Shown here one piece after another: positions 1 through 12,840 of a stretch of DNA of 64,000 bases (positions within the stretch are counted from its first letter, which is position 1; each line of letters begins with the position of its first letter). A model generated the notes under the pieces. That model saw only the letters and a program-made list of their open reading frames with translations, was not told the origin of the DNA and did no database searches. Source of the DNA: Selaginella moellendorffii (taxonomy: Eukaryota; Streptophyta; Lycopodiopsida; Selaginellales; Selaginellaceae); contig NW_003314384.1 in assembly GCF_000143415.4 (NCBI RefSeq), positions 311,554 to 375,553 on the forward strand. Direction: 5' to 3'. Position numbers and translations under genes: made by a program.

Positions 1-3000
1 AGCTGGTCAAAGCACAAGTCAACCTGTAACAGACGACGACTTGGCAGTAAATCCAGCGTGCTTGTGTAATCTACTTACCTCGGCCTCGACCTCATCGTAT
101 AGAAAGCGTTGCTTGAGCCTACGGAGCGCATGCTCTGCAGAGTCATTATAAATATCAAATGGCACCAAGACGCTCTCGAGTAAAGCAGCATCTTGAGATT
201 CTAGTATATAATCCACCAGCATCCACGGAAAAGAACACTCGATAGGAAACTGTAACATGCATTCAAAGAACCAGTAACGTCAGTAGAATACTTGACAGCG
301 AGTACCTGTATTACACGAGAAGTTTCCAGATAAAACTCACGGAACCAGATAAATCCGAGATCGGTGACATGAAAAATCGTAGCTGAATTATCATGTTTAA
401 GGAAGCATGCAGAGAATGAAATGCATAAATTCACCTTTGTAATCGAGGATGTAGGGGTAAAACGCCAGCTTGTTGAAGAACAAGTCGAGTTGTTTCATGT
501 CGGCTGATGCGATCTCAGTTTCGTTACTTCCAAAAAATACTGCAGCTTTCTTGGGACTCCCAGAGATAAGTTCGTGGATCAGAAATTGCAGGCAATGAAG
601 CTGAAAGGAGAAAAGTCAAATAGATTTAAAGAGAATGCCGAAAGGCTACAAACCTGGGCAGCCGTAGGAGCTGTAGCCCGAACCGTGATTGGAAATCTAT
701 CAGTTTCATCTTTCGTCTTCCTGAAAGATCCTTTCTCTTGATCACCATTACTATTTGTCCAGTCCGCTGCGATGGTCCTCATCTCAGTAACGATTCTAAG
801 ATCAAAACAACAATGCGCATCAGTTATTTTGATGTACTAATGTCCTTACCGAGATAGTTCTTTCTTTTTCTTCATGGAAGTTCGCAGCATCAAGGAAAGC
901 TTGTTTTGCACAAAGTCTTGCAATTGCGAATGTATGAGTTCGCATACTGTCTCGGCAACTTGAGTATCAACGTGCTCCAGCATGGAGCCAACACCCTTGA
1001 TATAGCTTATCAGCTCCACCATAGCTTTTCTTTCTTCGGGGGAATAGTTGCAGCGTACAACCTTAAAACCAAACGCTCAAAACTTAGCATCTTAATCGAC
1101 ATGCCAGCCATACCTTCTCATAGTCTGTGACAACAGCTGAGACATCCTCGTCGTATGGAGTGGCTTCTTTTGAAGGTCTGGAGAACTTCCAAGCACACTG
1201 CTCCCACACGCGGCCTGTCCATTCACTAAGACACTGAAAGCCTTCAAGAATTGCCATGTAGACATCCTCCTTGATCTTGGCACTGAGAGCCTCGTCTACG
1301 TTTCTGGCACACTTTAGAAGCTGGAGCTGCAAAGAATAAAAAATGGTCGGAATATTACTCGACACATACAATGAGCTTCTTACCTTGTTTATCGCAGCAG
1401 CAAAGTGCAAGCAGAACTCGTCATGAGCGAAGCGAATGGCAGGCATGTGATGTATGATCAGATACTCTTTCTGATACGTTCTCCTCGTCAAGGCGACAAA
1501 AAGAAAATAAAAACATGGCCACCAGAGAAAGGATATTCTAAAGCTTCACGGGGAGCAAGCTCGTGGGGTGCAGGCAACGACGTCAATCTGCTTTGAGCCG
1601 CAACTTTCCGAAAGTAAGGCGACAGTTCTTTCAGCATGCTTGCAGGCGAAAGGTGAAGATCTGGAAATGCGGGAATTACCGGATCACTCTAAGAACAGAA
1701 ACAAATCATTTATCAGAAGGAAACTGGAAATGAAATGTACCCGAAACACCCGGATGAGCCTGTTTATTTTGATCTTCTTGAATGTTGAGTCGCCTTCTTT
1801 CTCAGAGGAAATGGCGAGAACCACCAGAACGGGTAGCACCCTGAGCAATACATGCCTCTCGGAGTAAAGGACAACATGGTCGGACTCCAATGCATCCAGG
1901 CAGAAGTTGATCAAAACTTGAAGGAGGTCTTCCAAGCTGTTCAAGCTCATGTAAGAAAAACGGAAAGGAGAACAAAGCATACTTGTTCACTCGGAAAAGT
2001 TCTGCCTGTATATTAAGCAAGATGGCCCATCTTGTACTCAGGAAAATCTGCACAATTATAAACCTCAAGGTATGGAGAAAAAGTAGAGATACCTGCAGGT
2101 CATCCAGTTCTTCTCTCATGGAATCCGTATCCGGCCACTGGGTGCTTATTTGAGTGAACGTTCTGTGAAATCAAATAGTCCGGCGGCAGGGAAAAAGATA
2201 GAACGCAATAAATAGTGATCTCACCTCTTGTACCATGAAAAATCATTTGGGATGCTTGCTTTTGCATTCTTCAAATGGTCGAGTTGCAAAAGAACATCGA
2301 GAAGCTTTAGAATACACCTGTATGCTTGGAAGTTGTGATGCAAAACGAAAAACAAAGAAGTATCACATACCACATATGTGTCACGGTTGGACCATTAATT
2401 CTTCTCTCCGGCCGACAGAACTTTTGCATATTGCCTGCGAGCTGTGAAAATAATGAGCACTTACAGAAGCACTCGAAAAATCATATCATACTTTTGACGC
2501 GGCTGTTGTTTGCCAGCGCTGGATGTCACGTAAGCGGCCGATCTCAATGTCGAGCACTTGGTACGTTTCCAGGTACAAATCTGCCTGGCTCTGTTTCATG
2601 GAGTCGGGGAGCTACCGATCCATTATAAGAAGAGAGCCAAGTGAGTCGAGCAAGTCGAGAGAGTCTTGGAACAATCTTTGCAATAGCTACCTGTGGGAGA
2701 GCCTTGACACAGCTGCGATACGTATAGAGGATAGAAACCATCTCGTTGCCTTGCTCCACCAGCACATTCTGTAAATCTCGATATAAGTAAGAAGTCGTCC
2801 AGAGAAAACCAACAAACCAGCTGATTGATCGACTTAGAGTCTTCCGTGAGTTGTAGCTGGTAAGCAGCAACATCCTCGTAATCTGCCAGGTTTTTTAATC
2901 GGGTGAGCGAGCGAGAGATCCATACTCCCTAGCTAGTACTAAGTAGAATGCGATCGTGTATTACCGAGAGGACTTTGAGACGCATTCTTGCCAGTGAGAA

Positions 3001-3133
3001 GCGTGACAGCAAGCCCTTGAATGTCCGGCTGGTTGCCCTGGAGCAGCGGCAAAGCTTTTCATCCATGGAATCACAAGGTGCTTGCGCTTACCTCCAAAGC
3101 AAATGTGGATAGCGCTGCCACCGCTTCCTCCAT
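1..3133 (-). CDS. PIR121: PIR121/SRA1 (PIROGI, CYFIP-type) subunit of the WAVE/SCAR complex, 3' part beyond the window
   Basis: The CYFIP/SRA1 family subunit binds Rac/ROP GTPases and holds the WAVE complex that activates ARP2/3 actin nucleation; in plants it shapes epidermal cells and trichomes. Translation of many short exons on the minus strand reproduces the Arabidopsis PIR order: MEEAVAALSTFALE (exon 3092-3133), then GNQPDIQGLAVTLL (exon 2965-3037), then DYEDVAAYQLQLTEDSKSIN, ILYTYRSCVKALPQ, MREELDDLQ...IFLSTRWAILLN, RVLPVLVVLA, RIWEQCAWKFSRP, TAPTAAQVCSL, DLGFIWFREFYLETSRVIQ, QFPIECSFPWMLVDYILES and VPFDIYNDSAEHALRRLKQR. The start is the first ATG of the frame matching family N-termini. 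Introns are about 50-90 bp with GT-AG ends. The C-terminal part of the family (several hundred residues) lies left of base 1. No lesion is seen. Identity is firm; individual exon ends in the middle were not all fixed. Confidence 0.93.
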
Positions 3134-3273
3134 TCCGCGCCCTCCTGGAGCTCTCTCTCCCAGCCCTAGGAGCTAACAAGACACACACGAAACTCTCTCT
3201 TCTGTATAGATCGGGCAAGGAATATACAGCGAATAAGTTATTGGGTGTTAAGTAGTGTACAGGCGAAAGGAGA

Positions 3274-6239
3274 TCACAGGCCAAACTTTGGTATGATCTG
3301 GACGATAACATCGCACTCGCTGACGTCCTCGTGGTTGTCTACGTTATTGTCTCGCGGGAGCTGCATGGAGCAGTAGTGAACCGCGTCGTCCACAGTCAAG
3401 AAGATCCACCGCTGTCCCAAGATATCGACAAAGCCACCCCTGTGCAGCCTCTCAATCACTTCGGCTCCAGGATTCGCTAGAACTAGCTGCGCATTAGATG
3501 GAAATCCATGTCAAAAGAAAGACAAAAAGAAAGGTGATTCAACGAATCCCTCTACCTGAATGTCTGACGCCTTGAGCGCCCTGTGGATCTCCACAAAGGC
3601 GTGGATTCCCGACGTGTCGATGCTCATGACAGCTGAAACACGGCGTCCAATAGTGTTACATGCGCAAGAACAGAAAGAAGCTTACGAGAGAGATCGATTA
3701 CGAGAAATCTGAGAGGCGAGGCCTTTGCGAGATTCGTCTCCTGCTCTATCCATCTTATGATCCTGAGAGCCACCATGAAAGAAACAAGCTTTGTCACTGT
3801 TCTCCCGTTTCAAAGGCTTGATCGAAAACACCGTACCTACGCGAAAGTGAATTTACCTTTCTCTGACGTAATTGGCATTGGAGAAGTAAATCGCGGCTTC
3901 GATGCGGACGACCAAGATCCCCGGTACTCGAATGGCCTGTGGATACTGCTCGATACTCCGATAGATGCTCGTCCCCGGAATCTTTCCCAGGATCGCAGCA
4001 TGAGGCCTGGTGACGTGCAGCAGTACCTTGAGCACAGAGATGCCAACCTGCGAGCCATGGGGTCGATCGTGTCAGTTTCGGATAACGAGCATTCCTTTCT
4101 CAAACATGAGTTCTTCGAAACTCAAGCTTACCGCCACCGAAAGTCCCAGAGGGATGGAATGGAAGATAACACCGAAGAATGCTCCCATGCACGCCAGGAA
4201 GTCGATCTTGTCCACCTTCCATATCTCGTAAGCTGCGACCGGATCGATCAAGCCCACGAGCGCGCAGAAGATGATGACCGAGAGTATAACGTTGGGAGTG
4301 TAGTGAAAGAGCGGCGTGAGTGCCAAAAGGGTCACCATGACTAGAGCCGACATGACAATGCTAGAAACCGGTGTCTTGCAGCCGGCGTTGTGGTTCACTG
4401 CGGTCCGGGACATCGCCGCTGCATCAACAATGAAAGTTATGCTTCGATCATGCGTAAAGATGCTCTAGTCTTACCAGATGATCCCATGCACGACAAGCAG
4501 GAGCCAATCAAGTTGATCATGCCGCTGGCGATCATCTCCTTGTTCCCATCAATGTGGTAGTTTTTAAGCGACGCAAACGTTCGGCCCACCAGGATGACTT
4601 GCTGCCAAGGCAAGCATGTTTCTCTGAATGAATTACTCAACACCAAGCCTCCGAGTTACCAAAGCGATTGACAAGAATTACCATGAGTCCGACGAGGCCA
4701 AGCACCACCCCAATCTTGACAGATTTGACGAGGAATGGGCCGTGGAAGGACAAGTAGCGCAGAGATGGCGGATTCAATCCCTTCCTCAAGTTCCCGACCT
4801 GTATATATAGAGTTTGCCCAAGGAGTTATGCTCGAGAGGGAAGAACTTACGATGCCAACGCTGTGGTGGTCGGCCCGTGTGAGGAAGACGATGAGCGTGG
4901 AGAGGGCGACGGATGTAACCGGGGCCACTGCCGACACCCAAAACAGACGCTTTTTTCGCTTGCTCTGCAAACAACGCCAGCTGACTTATATATGTGTCTT
5001 ATATGTGATCGCCATCAAGATCATCGCACGCAAAGCCAAACTTACAATCACTCTGGCCGTCGTCAGCAGCGAGATGAAGAAGACGCCAAACACGATGGTC
5101 CTCCAGTTCCACTGCCCATCAAACGTTAAGACGAACAAGTTGAAGCTTCTCTAGAGACTAGACTAGGTAGGAGATCTCACAAGAAAAACCGACCTGGGAG
5201 GGGTGCTGGAAGATGGAGTGCACGACCGAGACGATATCAGACTTCCTGGTGAAGTGCGTGAGCCCAAGAATGCCTTTGAACTGCTGGAGCGCCACCACCA
5301 GCGACGCCCCCGACATGAAGCCCACGGTGGTGGCGTGGGAGAGGAAATCGATGACAAAGCCCAGCCTGACATGGTGCGAATTTGATCACCTATCGCGAGG
5401 AAGAAGAGCCCTACTTGTACTTTACCTGAAGAAGCCGAGCATCGCCTGGAACAAGCCGGCAAAGAAGACGGCCATGAAGGCGAGGCGGAGATGGTCCTCG
5501 ACGCTCTCGTTGTGAGCGCCCAGCTCCGATCGCACCAGGCTTCCCAGCAGCAGCGCGAACACCGCCTCGGGACCCATGGCCACATCCTTGGAGCTCCCGA
5601 AGAGTGCGTAGATCACGGGCGGGACGACGCAAGTGTCTACAAGGACAAAAGCGATTATCAACTTTGGAGCATGACGAAGAGCTTGTGTGTGCTTTCTTAC
5701 ATAGCCCCAGCACTGCAGGCAGACCCGCGAGCCTTGCGTACGCGATTCCCTGTTACCAGATCATCGGAGTGAAAGATTCAGTGGGATTCTTGAAGTAGCT
5801 AGATAGAACTTAGAAGCTTTACTTGTGGGATGGAGAGGCTGGCGATGGTGATCCCGGCGATGAGATCGCTCTTGAAGTAGGCTTGCTTGTACTTGGGCAG
5901 CCACTCGAGGATGGGGAAGACGTACTGGGCAGCCATGGCGATCTTGGTGGCGGGTGGCTGGTTCTTGAAGTGGCGGAAGGGATCGTCCGGGAAGAGCGTC
6001 TCCCTGGACGCCGAAGACAATTTCCGGAACGCGCTCTTGCGCGGCGCTCGCTGCACCTCCTGCATGCTGTGCACATTGATGGAGCCCGGCTGCACGATGT
6101 ATCGCTCCGACGAACCCGACACGATCCGGGACAAGGACTGTTCCACGCCTCCGCGGCTCTCCCCTGATCTGTTCTGGTAGCTCTCCAGCTGCCCAGCTTG
6201 TTGCTGCTCGTCAATCTTGTGCTCATCCATGGTCGCCAA
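3274..6239 (-). CDS. Sulfate transporter, plant SULTR group 3-like (copy A)
   Basis: SLC26/SulP-type proton-coupled anion transporter with about 12 membrane spans and a cytosolic C-terminal STAS domain. The N-terminus (start at 6239, or M4 at 6230) is hydrophilic, then carries the plant signature ETLFPDDPFRHFKNQP and FKSDLIAGITIASLSIPQ. Following exons give GIAYARLAGLPAVLGL, IYALFGSSKDVAMGP, LGFVIDFLSHATTVGF, VGRTFASLKNYHIDGNKEM, MSRTAVNHNAGCKT, LTPLFHYTPNVILSVIIF, DPVAAYEIWKVDKIDF and, in STAS, SIDTSGIHAF and LANPGAEVIERL. About a dozen short introns; no stop interrupts the chain. Odd point: at the exon end near 4460-4480 the segment usually ending Y-I/L-T-T-G reads SCLSCMGSS, so a generally conserved stretch just before MSRTAVN is changed. 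Substrate could be sulfate or another anion; group-3 members include plastid sulfate and phosphate carriers. It is a tandem neighbour of the copy at 8105-10898. Confidence 0.92.
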
Positions 6240-6401
6240 TTGGTGGTAAAAACACTATTGATCAAAGAACACAAACCTCTCGAGGTCTCTTGCTATAACT
6301 AGTTAGAGGAGAACCGATTGAGCTTAGAGCTCTAGCTTGGAGCTGAGAGGAATGATCTTTCAAAAGGCAAAATCATAGCGAGTCGAGACGAGGATCTTTT
6401 C

Positions 6402-6410
6402 CTTTATAGG
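6402..6410 (-). promoter_or_regulatory. Probable TATA box of sulfate transporter copy A
   Basis: Reading the minus strand, CCTATAAAGG lies about 165 bp upstream of the ATG at 6239, a normal distance for a plant TATA box plus a short leader. No cDNA evidence is available to confirm the transcription start. Confidence 0.4.
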
Positions 6411-8104
6411 CAGGGGATTCCAACGGGATTCCTATATCACCCAGAAATGCTGCCCGCATTCCCAGAATCGAGAAAGGGAGCGCCTAACTTAGCCTCCATT
6501 CTTTTTTCCAAGCTTGCAATCTCACCCCCATTATACATATGATAGATTCACAAGGACCACCGAGACGACCCGCGTGGACCGCCACCTCGGCTCAAAGTGT
6601 GTACTTAAGTACACGCTCCACGTATTTCCCTTCCAATATTCTCACGCATATTCGATCGATCATCAAGGATTTTGGTTTCTTTTCCTTGTTTTTCAGGTGG
6701 TTCTTTGGGCATTTGGGTTATGCGCTTGGGCGACACAACAGCTTCTGTTTGCCATGTTCCAGTGCTTTACGCGATGAGCTCGTAAAAATTCCAAGCTTAT
6801 CTATGCATACATGTAAAGCGCTGGGTCCGATCGCTGGCCAGCGCTAGAGAAAAGGAGAGCGAGAGGTGTCGATCGCAGATGCAATTTTTTTGAAGATTCG
6901 AGATGTCTCTAGGCTCATGCACCAGTGTCCGTGGTCACGAACATATTCGATTCCGCTGGTCGGTGAAGGCAATGTTTTTGAGATCATCCTTTTCACAACC
7001 AGTTTGATTCAACACGATCACCACCTTAATTTCGGACAACTCTACGGTGCCACGCCTCGGAACTTCTCCCCAGTCACGCAAACGAAACGATTAAGGCTCC
7101 TGTGTGAGGGAGATTCTCTCGTGCTTTAAAATGGACTCTGCCTCCATGGCTTCTGGATATAGATTAAAAAACTCATGCATGGAAGTGGTGCACTGATCAT
7201 GTAATAGAAGAGCAAGAAAGCATGACATAGTTGGATTCATGGGCAGACGTGCTTCTTCAATTGGAGTAATAAAAATCGTGTGTTTTGCCACTCACCCCCA
7301 GAGAGATCTGCCATGATATTTATTCCTCACCTGTGGATTTCTTCTTGAGTGGCATTGGTTGGAGCCCAAGTCGACCAGCAATGGAAACGACAATCACATG
7401 AGCAAATTATGCACCCACCCTCCCTCCATTTTTTGATATATTGTATGCTCCTGAAAGAAGCTTTCCGGACGACCTCTTTCTCGAGATCGGGCTTGGCCTC
7501 GATTCGGATGTGTTGGTCAGATCATTATTTCTTCCTGGTGACGTCGACTTGCACTCGCTTGCATCAATCAATCGCTCCAGAAGAGGGAAAGAGAAGCTTG
7601 ACATTTGATGTCAAAAGCAAGTTGATATGTGGAAAAGGTTGGTCATTGGTGGGGAACAATGCCTGCAGGGGAGAACAATTGGCCGAGCATGCCACAACAG
7701 GACAGTGTACTTCAGTAAAAAAGAAGAAAGAAGAGAAAAAAAGCTCGATCGCCCGGCTGCATTTTCAAAAGGAGATTGGAATCTCTTCGCAAAGAAGAAC
7801 ACGAAGATTGCGATTCAAAGCAGGCTAGGCCAGGGACGCACACACACCCACACTGCGGGAAGAACAATCCAGAGTGGGATTCTTGTTTATGTTTATCTAG
7901 TGTCTTCTAAACTTAGAAGTTTCACTACCAAAACAAGGGTTCCATTTTCCATTTTCCATTCCCCATTCCACTCGGTGCTCAACTTGGGCGCCCTCCAAGG
8001 TACGAGCTACTTTGCTTGCTTTGTTGACTGTTCGTCAGTCCCCAAAACTTTGGTGTCGATCTCTCCTCTATTTCTCAATCAGTCCTTTTTCTTTTTTCCT
8101 CCCA
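6411..8104. other. Intergenic region between the two sulfate transporter genes
   Basis: About 1.7 kb between the promoter of copy A and the stop codon of copy B. It holds open frames up to 159 codons on the plus strand (7349-7828), but none has recognisable motifs, biased codon use or splice structure, and they overlap one another in several frames. It presumably contains upstream regulatory DNA of copy A and the 3' untranslated region of copy B. I see no repeat, RNA gene or mobile element in it. Confidence 0.5.
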
Positions 8105-10898
8105 TCATCTTTGTATGGTCACTTCTGGCATCTCCTTCGTCTTTTGCAAATTGACTGAGCAGTACTCCACTGCGTCGTCCACTGTCAGGAACACCCATTG
8201 CTCGCCCAGCTTCTCCACGAAACCCGACTTGTGTAGAGTTTCTATGAGGTTTGCCCCTGGGTTCGCTAGAGCCAGCTGCATTGTTTTTAACTTTAGATTT
8301 TGAGAGAAGAAAAAGAGAGAAAGATTTACCTGCATTTCCATCAAGTTTAGATTTCTGAGAATCTCTCCCAGGACGTGAAGCCCAGACGTGTCGATGGTCA
8401 TGACCGCTGATCATGGGTGAGTGTTACATCAGAGAGACAGAGAGAAAGGTTAAGAATGTGTGATGAGCTTACGTGTGAGGTCGAGTATGAGGTATTTTAA
8501 TGCGCTTTCACCCGGAAGCTTGTCTCTCCCTTGCTCTTCCTCTATATATCTTGTCAGCCTGGCGATAGATTACACACGCCTTTTAGACTTTGTGTAACAG
8601 GAGGACTAACTAACCTTTCTCGTATGTAGTTGGAGTTTGAGAAGTAAATGGACGCGTCTATGCGAACTATGAGAACTCCCGGGATCCTTACAGCTTTGGG
8701 GTATTGCTCGATGCTCCTATAGATGCTGGTGCCAGCAATCTTGCCTAACGTTGCTGTGTGTGGCCGGCTGACATGCAGCAAAATCTTTCCGATGGAGATG
8801 GCAACCTGGAAGTTAAAAGTTCCACAAAATCATGGTGATTTTTCCGACTTCTTTGCATGCTTTTGATGGACTCACCGCTATGAGTAATCCCAGCTGAATG
8901 GACTGGAAGCAGACGCCGAGAAACGCTCCCAGGCAGGCCAGAAAGTCGATCTTGTCAACCTTCCAGATGTGGTACGCTTCCACGGGATCGATGAGTGTGA
9001 TGAGAGCGGAGAAGATTATCACAGAGAGGATGACGTTGGGCGTGTAGTGGAAGAGTGGTGTCAAGGCGAGAAGTGTTACCATGACGATGAGCGCCATGAA
9101 AATGCACGACAGCGACGTCTTACATCCCGCGCTGTTGTTCACTGCCGTTCGCGACATTGCTCCTGGAAGTTATATGATCGATCAGCGAAGTGTAAGTTCT
9201 CTTTTTTTTCCTTGCATGACTAACCAGTCGTGATGTAGCAGGACATGCAAGACCCCGTCATGTTCACCATTCCAAAAGCGATCATCTCCTTGTTGCCGTC
9301 GATATGATAGTTCTTGATCGATGCAAATGTTCGTCCCACCGCAATAGCTTCCTGTGGACACAAACTCTTCAGTCAACCATGATCCGTGATAGCCACTTTG
9401 GTACGTACCATGAGACCGATGATTGCTACAATGACCCCGTTTTTCATTGCCTTTGATACCAGAGGCCCGGTCAGGTGTAGCTCCTTGAAGGATGGAGGAT
9501 TGATCCCTTTCCTGAGCTGTCCTACCTACGAACAAGCAAGTAACTTACGGCAAGAGCGAGCGAATGAAAAGATTACAATGCTGAGGTGCTCGTTGGCGTG
9601 CGTTGCAAACACACACACCGTTGCCAGGAACACCGATGTTACAGGTGCGATAGCTGAAAGCCAGAAGAGTTTCTTGTTCCTTTTGCTCTGCACAGACAAG
9701 CACCACGTCGTTAGCTTTCTTTTCCTTTTCTCTTCCTGGCTGTCAACTTACGATTTGCCTCATTCCCAGAAGGAAGGTGAGGAAGCAGATCCCAATCACA
9801 ACGGTTCGCCAATTCCACTGCCAACACAATACCAACACGAAACAAGCCGGCTGTCGTCAGTACTTGCTCTAGTATATCCTTTTTCGAGACTCGTCCTTCC
9901 GACGTATTGCGACAGGCGAGCTGAAACCTTACATGTGCTGGGTCACGGAAGATGGAATGTAAAACGGAGACAACGTCCGATTTCTTGGTGAAGTTTTGGA
10001 TGCCGAGGATGCCTCTCATCTGCTGAAGGCACACGGCAACCGCCACCCCGGCTACGAACCCAACAGTCGCTGCGTGCGATAGGAAGTCAATGACAAAGCC
10101 AAGCCTGCCACCAAGCAAAACAAAATTTTACAGCAGTGTTCCTCGAGCACAGACAAAGACACAAGAAACCGAAGGCTGACCTGAGAAATCCCAGCGAGAA
10201 TTGGAAGAGGCCCGCAAAAAAGGTGGAAGTAAAAGCGAGGCTCAAGTGTGCTCGCGGGTCCGTTACTTCGGGTCCGAGGTCCTCTCGGATGAGAGTTCCC
10301 AGCACAATGGAGATGACCGCAGCTGGTCCTACGGCCAAGTCCCGGGAGCTGCCAAAGATGGCATACACCATCGGCGGGAGAAAGCACGAATCTTCAAAGC
10401 AAAGTTTCCAGCGTTAGTTTACTCGGGCCAGTGCAAAGAGAAAGGACTTCACTTACATAGTCCTACAACTGGTGGCAAGTTTGCGAGCTTGGCATAAGCG
10501 ATTCCCTGCGGTTGACAGACAGTGACAAGCTCTTTAGCAGCTGGAAGAATGGCTACGTGATGGAAAGTTACCTGGGGGATTGACAGGCTTGCTGTGGTGA
10601 TGCCAGCGATGAAGTCATTCTTGAGGAAGCCGAGCTTGTACTTTGGAAGCCAGTCGAGAATGGGGAAAAAGTATTGCATCAGCATGATGGCCTGGCGGTG
10701 CGACGGCTTGTTGCGAAAGTGTCGAAACGGATCGTCCGGGAAGAGCGTCTCCTTGGAAGTGGTGGAGAACGTTTGGAGCAACGACTTTGCGGGTGGACGT
10801 TGCACTGCCTGGGAGATCACCTGGTCTTTGATGCTGATGACTTCCACATTGTCCAGGTCCGTGTCGTTGACGTGATCGTGGCTTTCCTTTTGCACCAT
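8105..10898 (-). CDS. Sulfate transporter, plant SULTR group 3-like (copy B)
   Basis: Second SulP/SULTR gene, same strand as copy A and clearly its tandem paralogue. Start MVQKESHDHVND at 10898, then ETLFPDDPFRHFRNKP and FIAGITTASLSIPQ. Further exons give MVYAIFGSSRDLAVGP, LGFVIDFLSHAATVGF, GILGIQNFTKKSDVVSV, SKRNKKLFWLSAIAPVTSV, VGRTFASIKNYHIDGNKEM, SCMSCYITTG followed by AMSRTAVNNSAGCKT, LTPLFHYTPNVILSVIIF, DPVEAYHIWKVDKIDF and the STAS segments TIDTSGLHVLGE and LALANPGANLIETL. The chain ends VTIQR before a stop at 8105. Unlike copy A it keeps the YITTG stretch, so it looks like the more conventional transporter of the pair. Exon number and phases parallel copy A, which supports a duplication after the gene structure was fixed. 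Transport substrate is inferred from family only. Confidence 0.93.
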
Positions 10899-12840
10899 AC
10901 TGCCGCACTGCTTTGCTTTTGCTTTTGCTTGCTTGCTCGCTCGACCGGGATGGGATTTCTCTTTGCTTTCTTTGTCTTGACACTATCACGGATTGTCTCT
11001 TTTCTTCCTTGATTCCAACCACAGCAATGCTTGCAGGTCACTTCTCTGCACGAGAGAGAACGAGATGTCAAGAGAAGGAAAGAAAAGAGTTAGAGCATTT
11101 CATATCACGAACCAAAAGGCAAGACGTGAAGTGATGGGAAGAACATGTGCGATGATGAGTGAGTGAGAATGATCAGATCGGGCTAGTACTGACACTATCT
11201 CTCAGAAGCACTGTGAATGATCGGCGAAAACGAGCGACGCAAATCTCAGAGTTTCATGGTTGGAAACAAGATCCAAGTTGTTCTTCCTCCTATCACATTG
11301 AAGGCTAGAACTCATTCACTTGAGAGGACGGATCGCGATTCGCGAAACTAGAGGATCATAAAAAGCTTGGAGATAAAGAGGGAATGAAAGGAAGGACTTT
11401 CAAAGTTAAGTTGAAGGAAAAGAGAGGAGTGCTCACGAGAGAACAAAGGGGCGCTCGTCTTGTATATATACGGACCGCATCAAAGATTATTCAAAACGAA
11501 GAGCTAACCGGGGAAAGAAAAAGAGAGAAATCACGGGTTTCAACTCTTGGACATTTCATATATCTTATACCATAGCTTTATGGGAATGGGATCTTTGATT
11601 TTGGCTTGGCCAGGAGATGGCGACCGCCACTTAGGACTGGGAAGGACTGACTTGGAAGTTTTTGGCATGGAAGCATTCTTTAAAGATCGCCCGCGGAGGA
11701 AATTTCCACGGAGCTGTATACTTGGACTAAACTCGGTAGTGATGGCGCTGGAGATATGAGCGCGAGGATGGAGAAGATTCTTAACAAGCTCCAATCAGTG
11801 GAGGAAGAAGGCCAGAAGAAACCCAAGGAGAAAAAGCGATTGTAAAGGAAGAGATGGAAGAAAAAGAAGAGGAGCAAATGGGACACTCATAGCTACTGCA
11901 GCCCTGTTGCTCTGTTGTGTGACTGGCAGCTATGGGGACAACCAGCCAAGCGCTGTAAGCTTTTTTTCCCCTTGGGCTCCTCTTTGGTGGCTCTTGTGGC
12001 TCGCCCCCTCAAACACCAAAAAGAGGACACGAATAATGCACGAAAGGAGGATTCATGCCTTCTTCCACATCATGGAAAAGATGGCAGATGGAAAATGTCA
12101 GCATCCATTCGTCAAATCCTAGCATCGATTCACTGAGACAAACGAGGAGGCAACAACGTCGCTGAGTGGAGGAGTGGTGTGGTACCATCTTTCTCTCATT
12201 CCTTGTTTTAATTGGATTTCCATTCCATCCGACCGACACGCAACAGGTAAGCTGGAGCTACGGGCCGCCCGCGATTTGGCGAGCCCAGAATCACGAGCAA
12301 TTTGGAATGGAATGGAAGCTCGAGTTTTTCAATTGGAATCCCCTGTGGCATTGGGACCAGTCGGCTCCATGGATACGAGATAAGCATACTTAAACAAATC
12401 CATGGCTCTGGGATGTTGCGTGAAGCTGCCAAGGACTCGCTTGGATCTTTGTTTTTGGGCTGCTCTCAACCAGCCACCTCTCAAAGCTCTTGCCGCGAAA
12501 GGTTCGCGGGGTCGGTCGCAACTTGCACGCTCGCCGAGAACGCTAGTGGACTTGCTTGCATGTTTATAAGATTGAAAATGGGAGCCACGCAGCCTTGAAT
12601 ATCAAAGCTGGATTCCCAGTCACGTGAAAAATCCAGCCTTCTTTTTGCTCCCGAGAATAAAACTTTTCTCGGCGGAGATTGAAACACCACCACATCAATC
12701 ATAGCAATACTAGCGTAGCGCTGCTCAAACCAAAACGCTCCTGTGTTAGAGATCTATGCCATTGTACTGCTACAAAGAGAGAAAAGCGAGAGAGATAACG
12801 ACACCTTCAAAACTTGGTTGCGTTTGCGTTTCGTCAGCTC
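10899..12840. other. Intergenic region upstream of sulfate transporter copy B
   Basis: Nearly 2 kb without a supported gene. A TATATATA-containing stretch lies at about 11461-11472, some 560 bp upstream of the ATG of copy B; it could be its TATA box only if the leader is long or spliced. Open frames of 60-100 codons on both strands (for example 12302-12598) have no recognisable motif. The stretch near 12840 is the 3' untranslated region of the U2B'' gene. Confidence 0.45.

Noticed and set aside
7349-7828. 159-codon plus-strand frame between the sulfate transporter genes
   Set aside because: No motif, no splice structure, overlapped by several other frames; chance open frame in a GC-balanced intergenic region.
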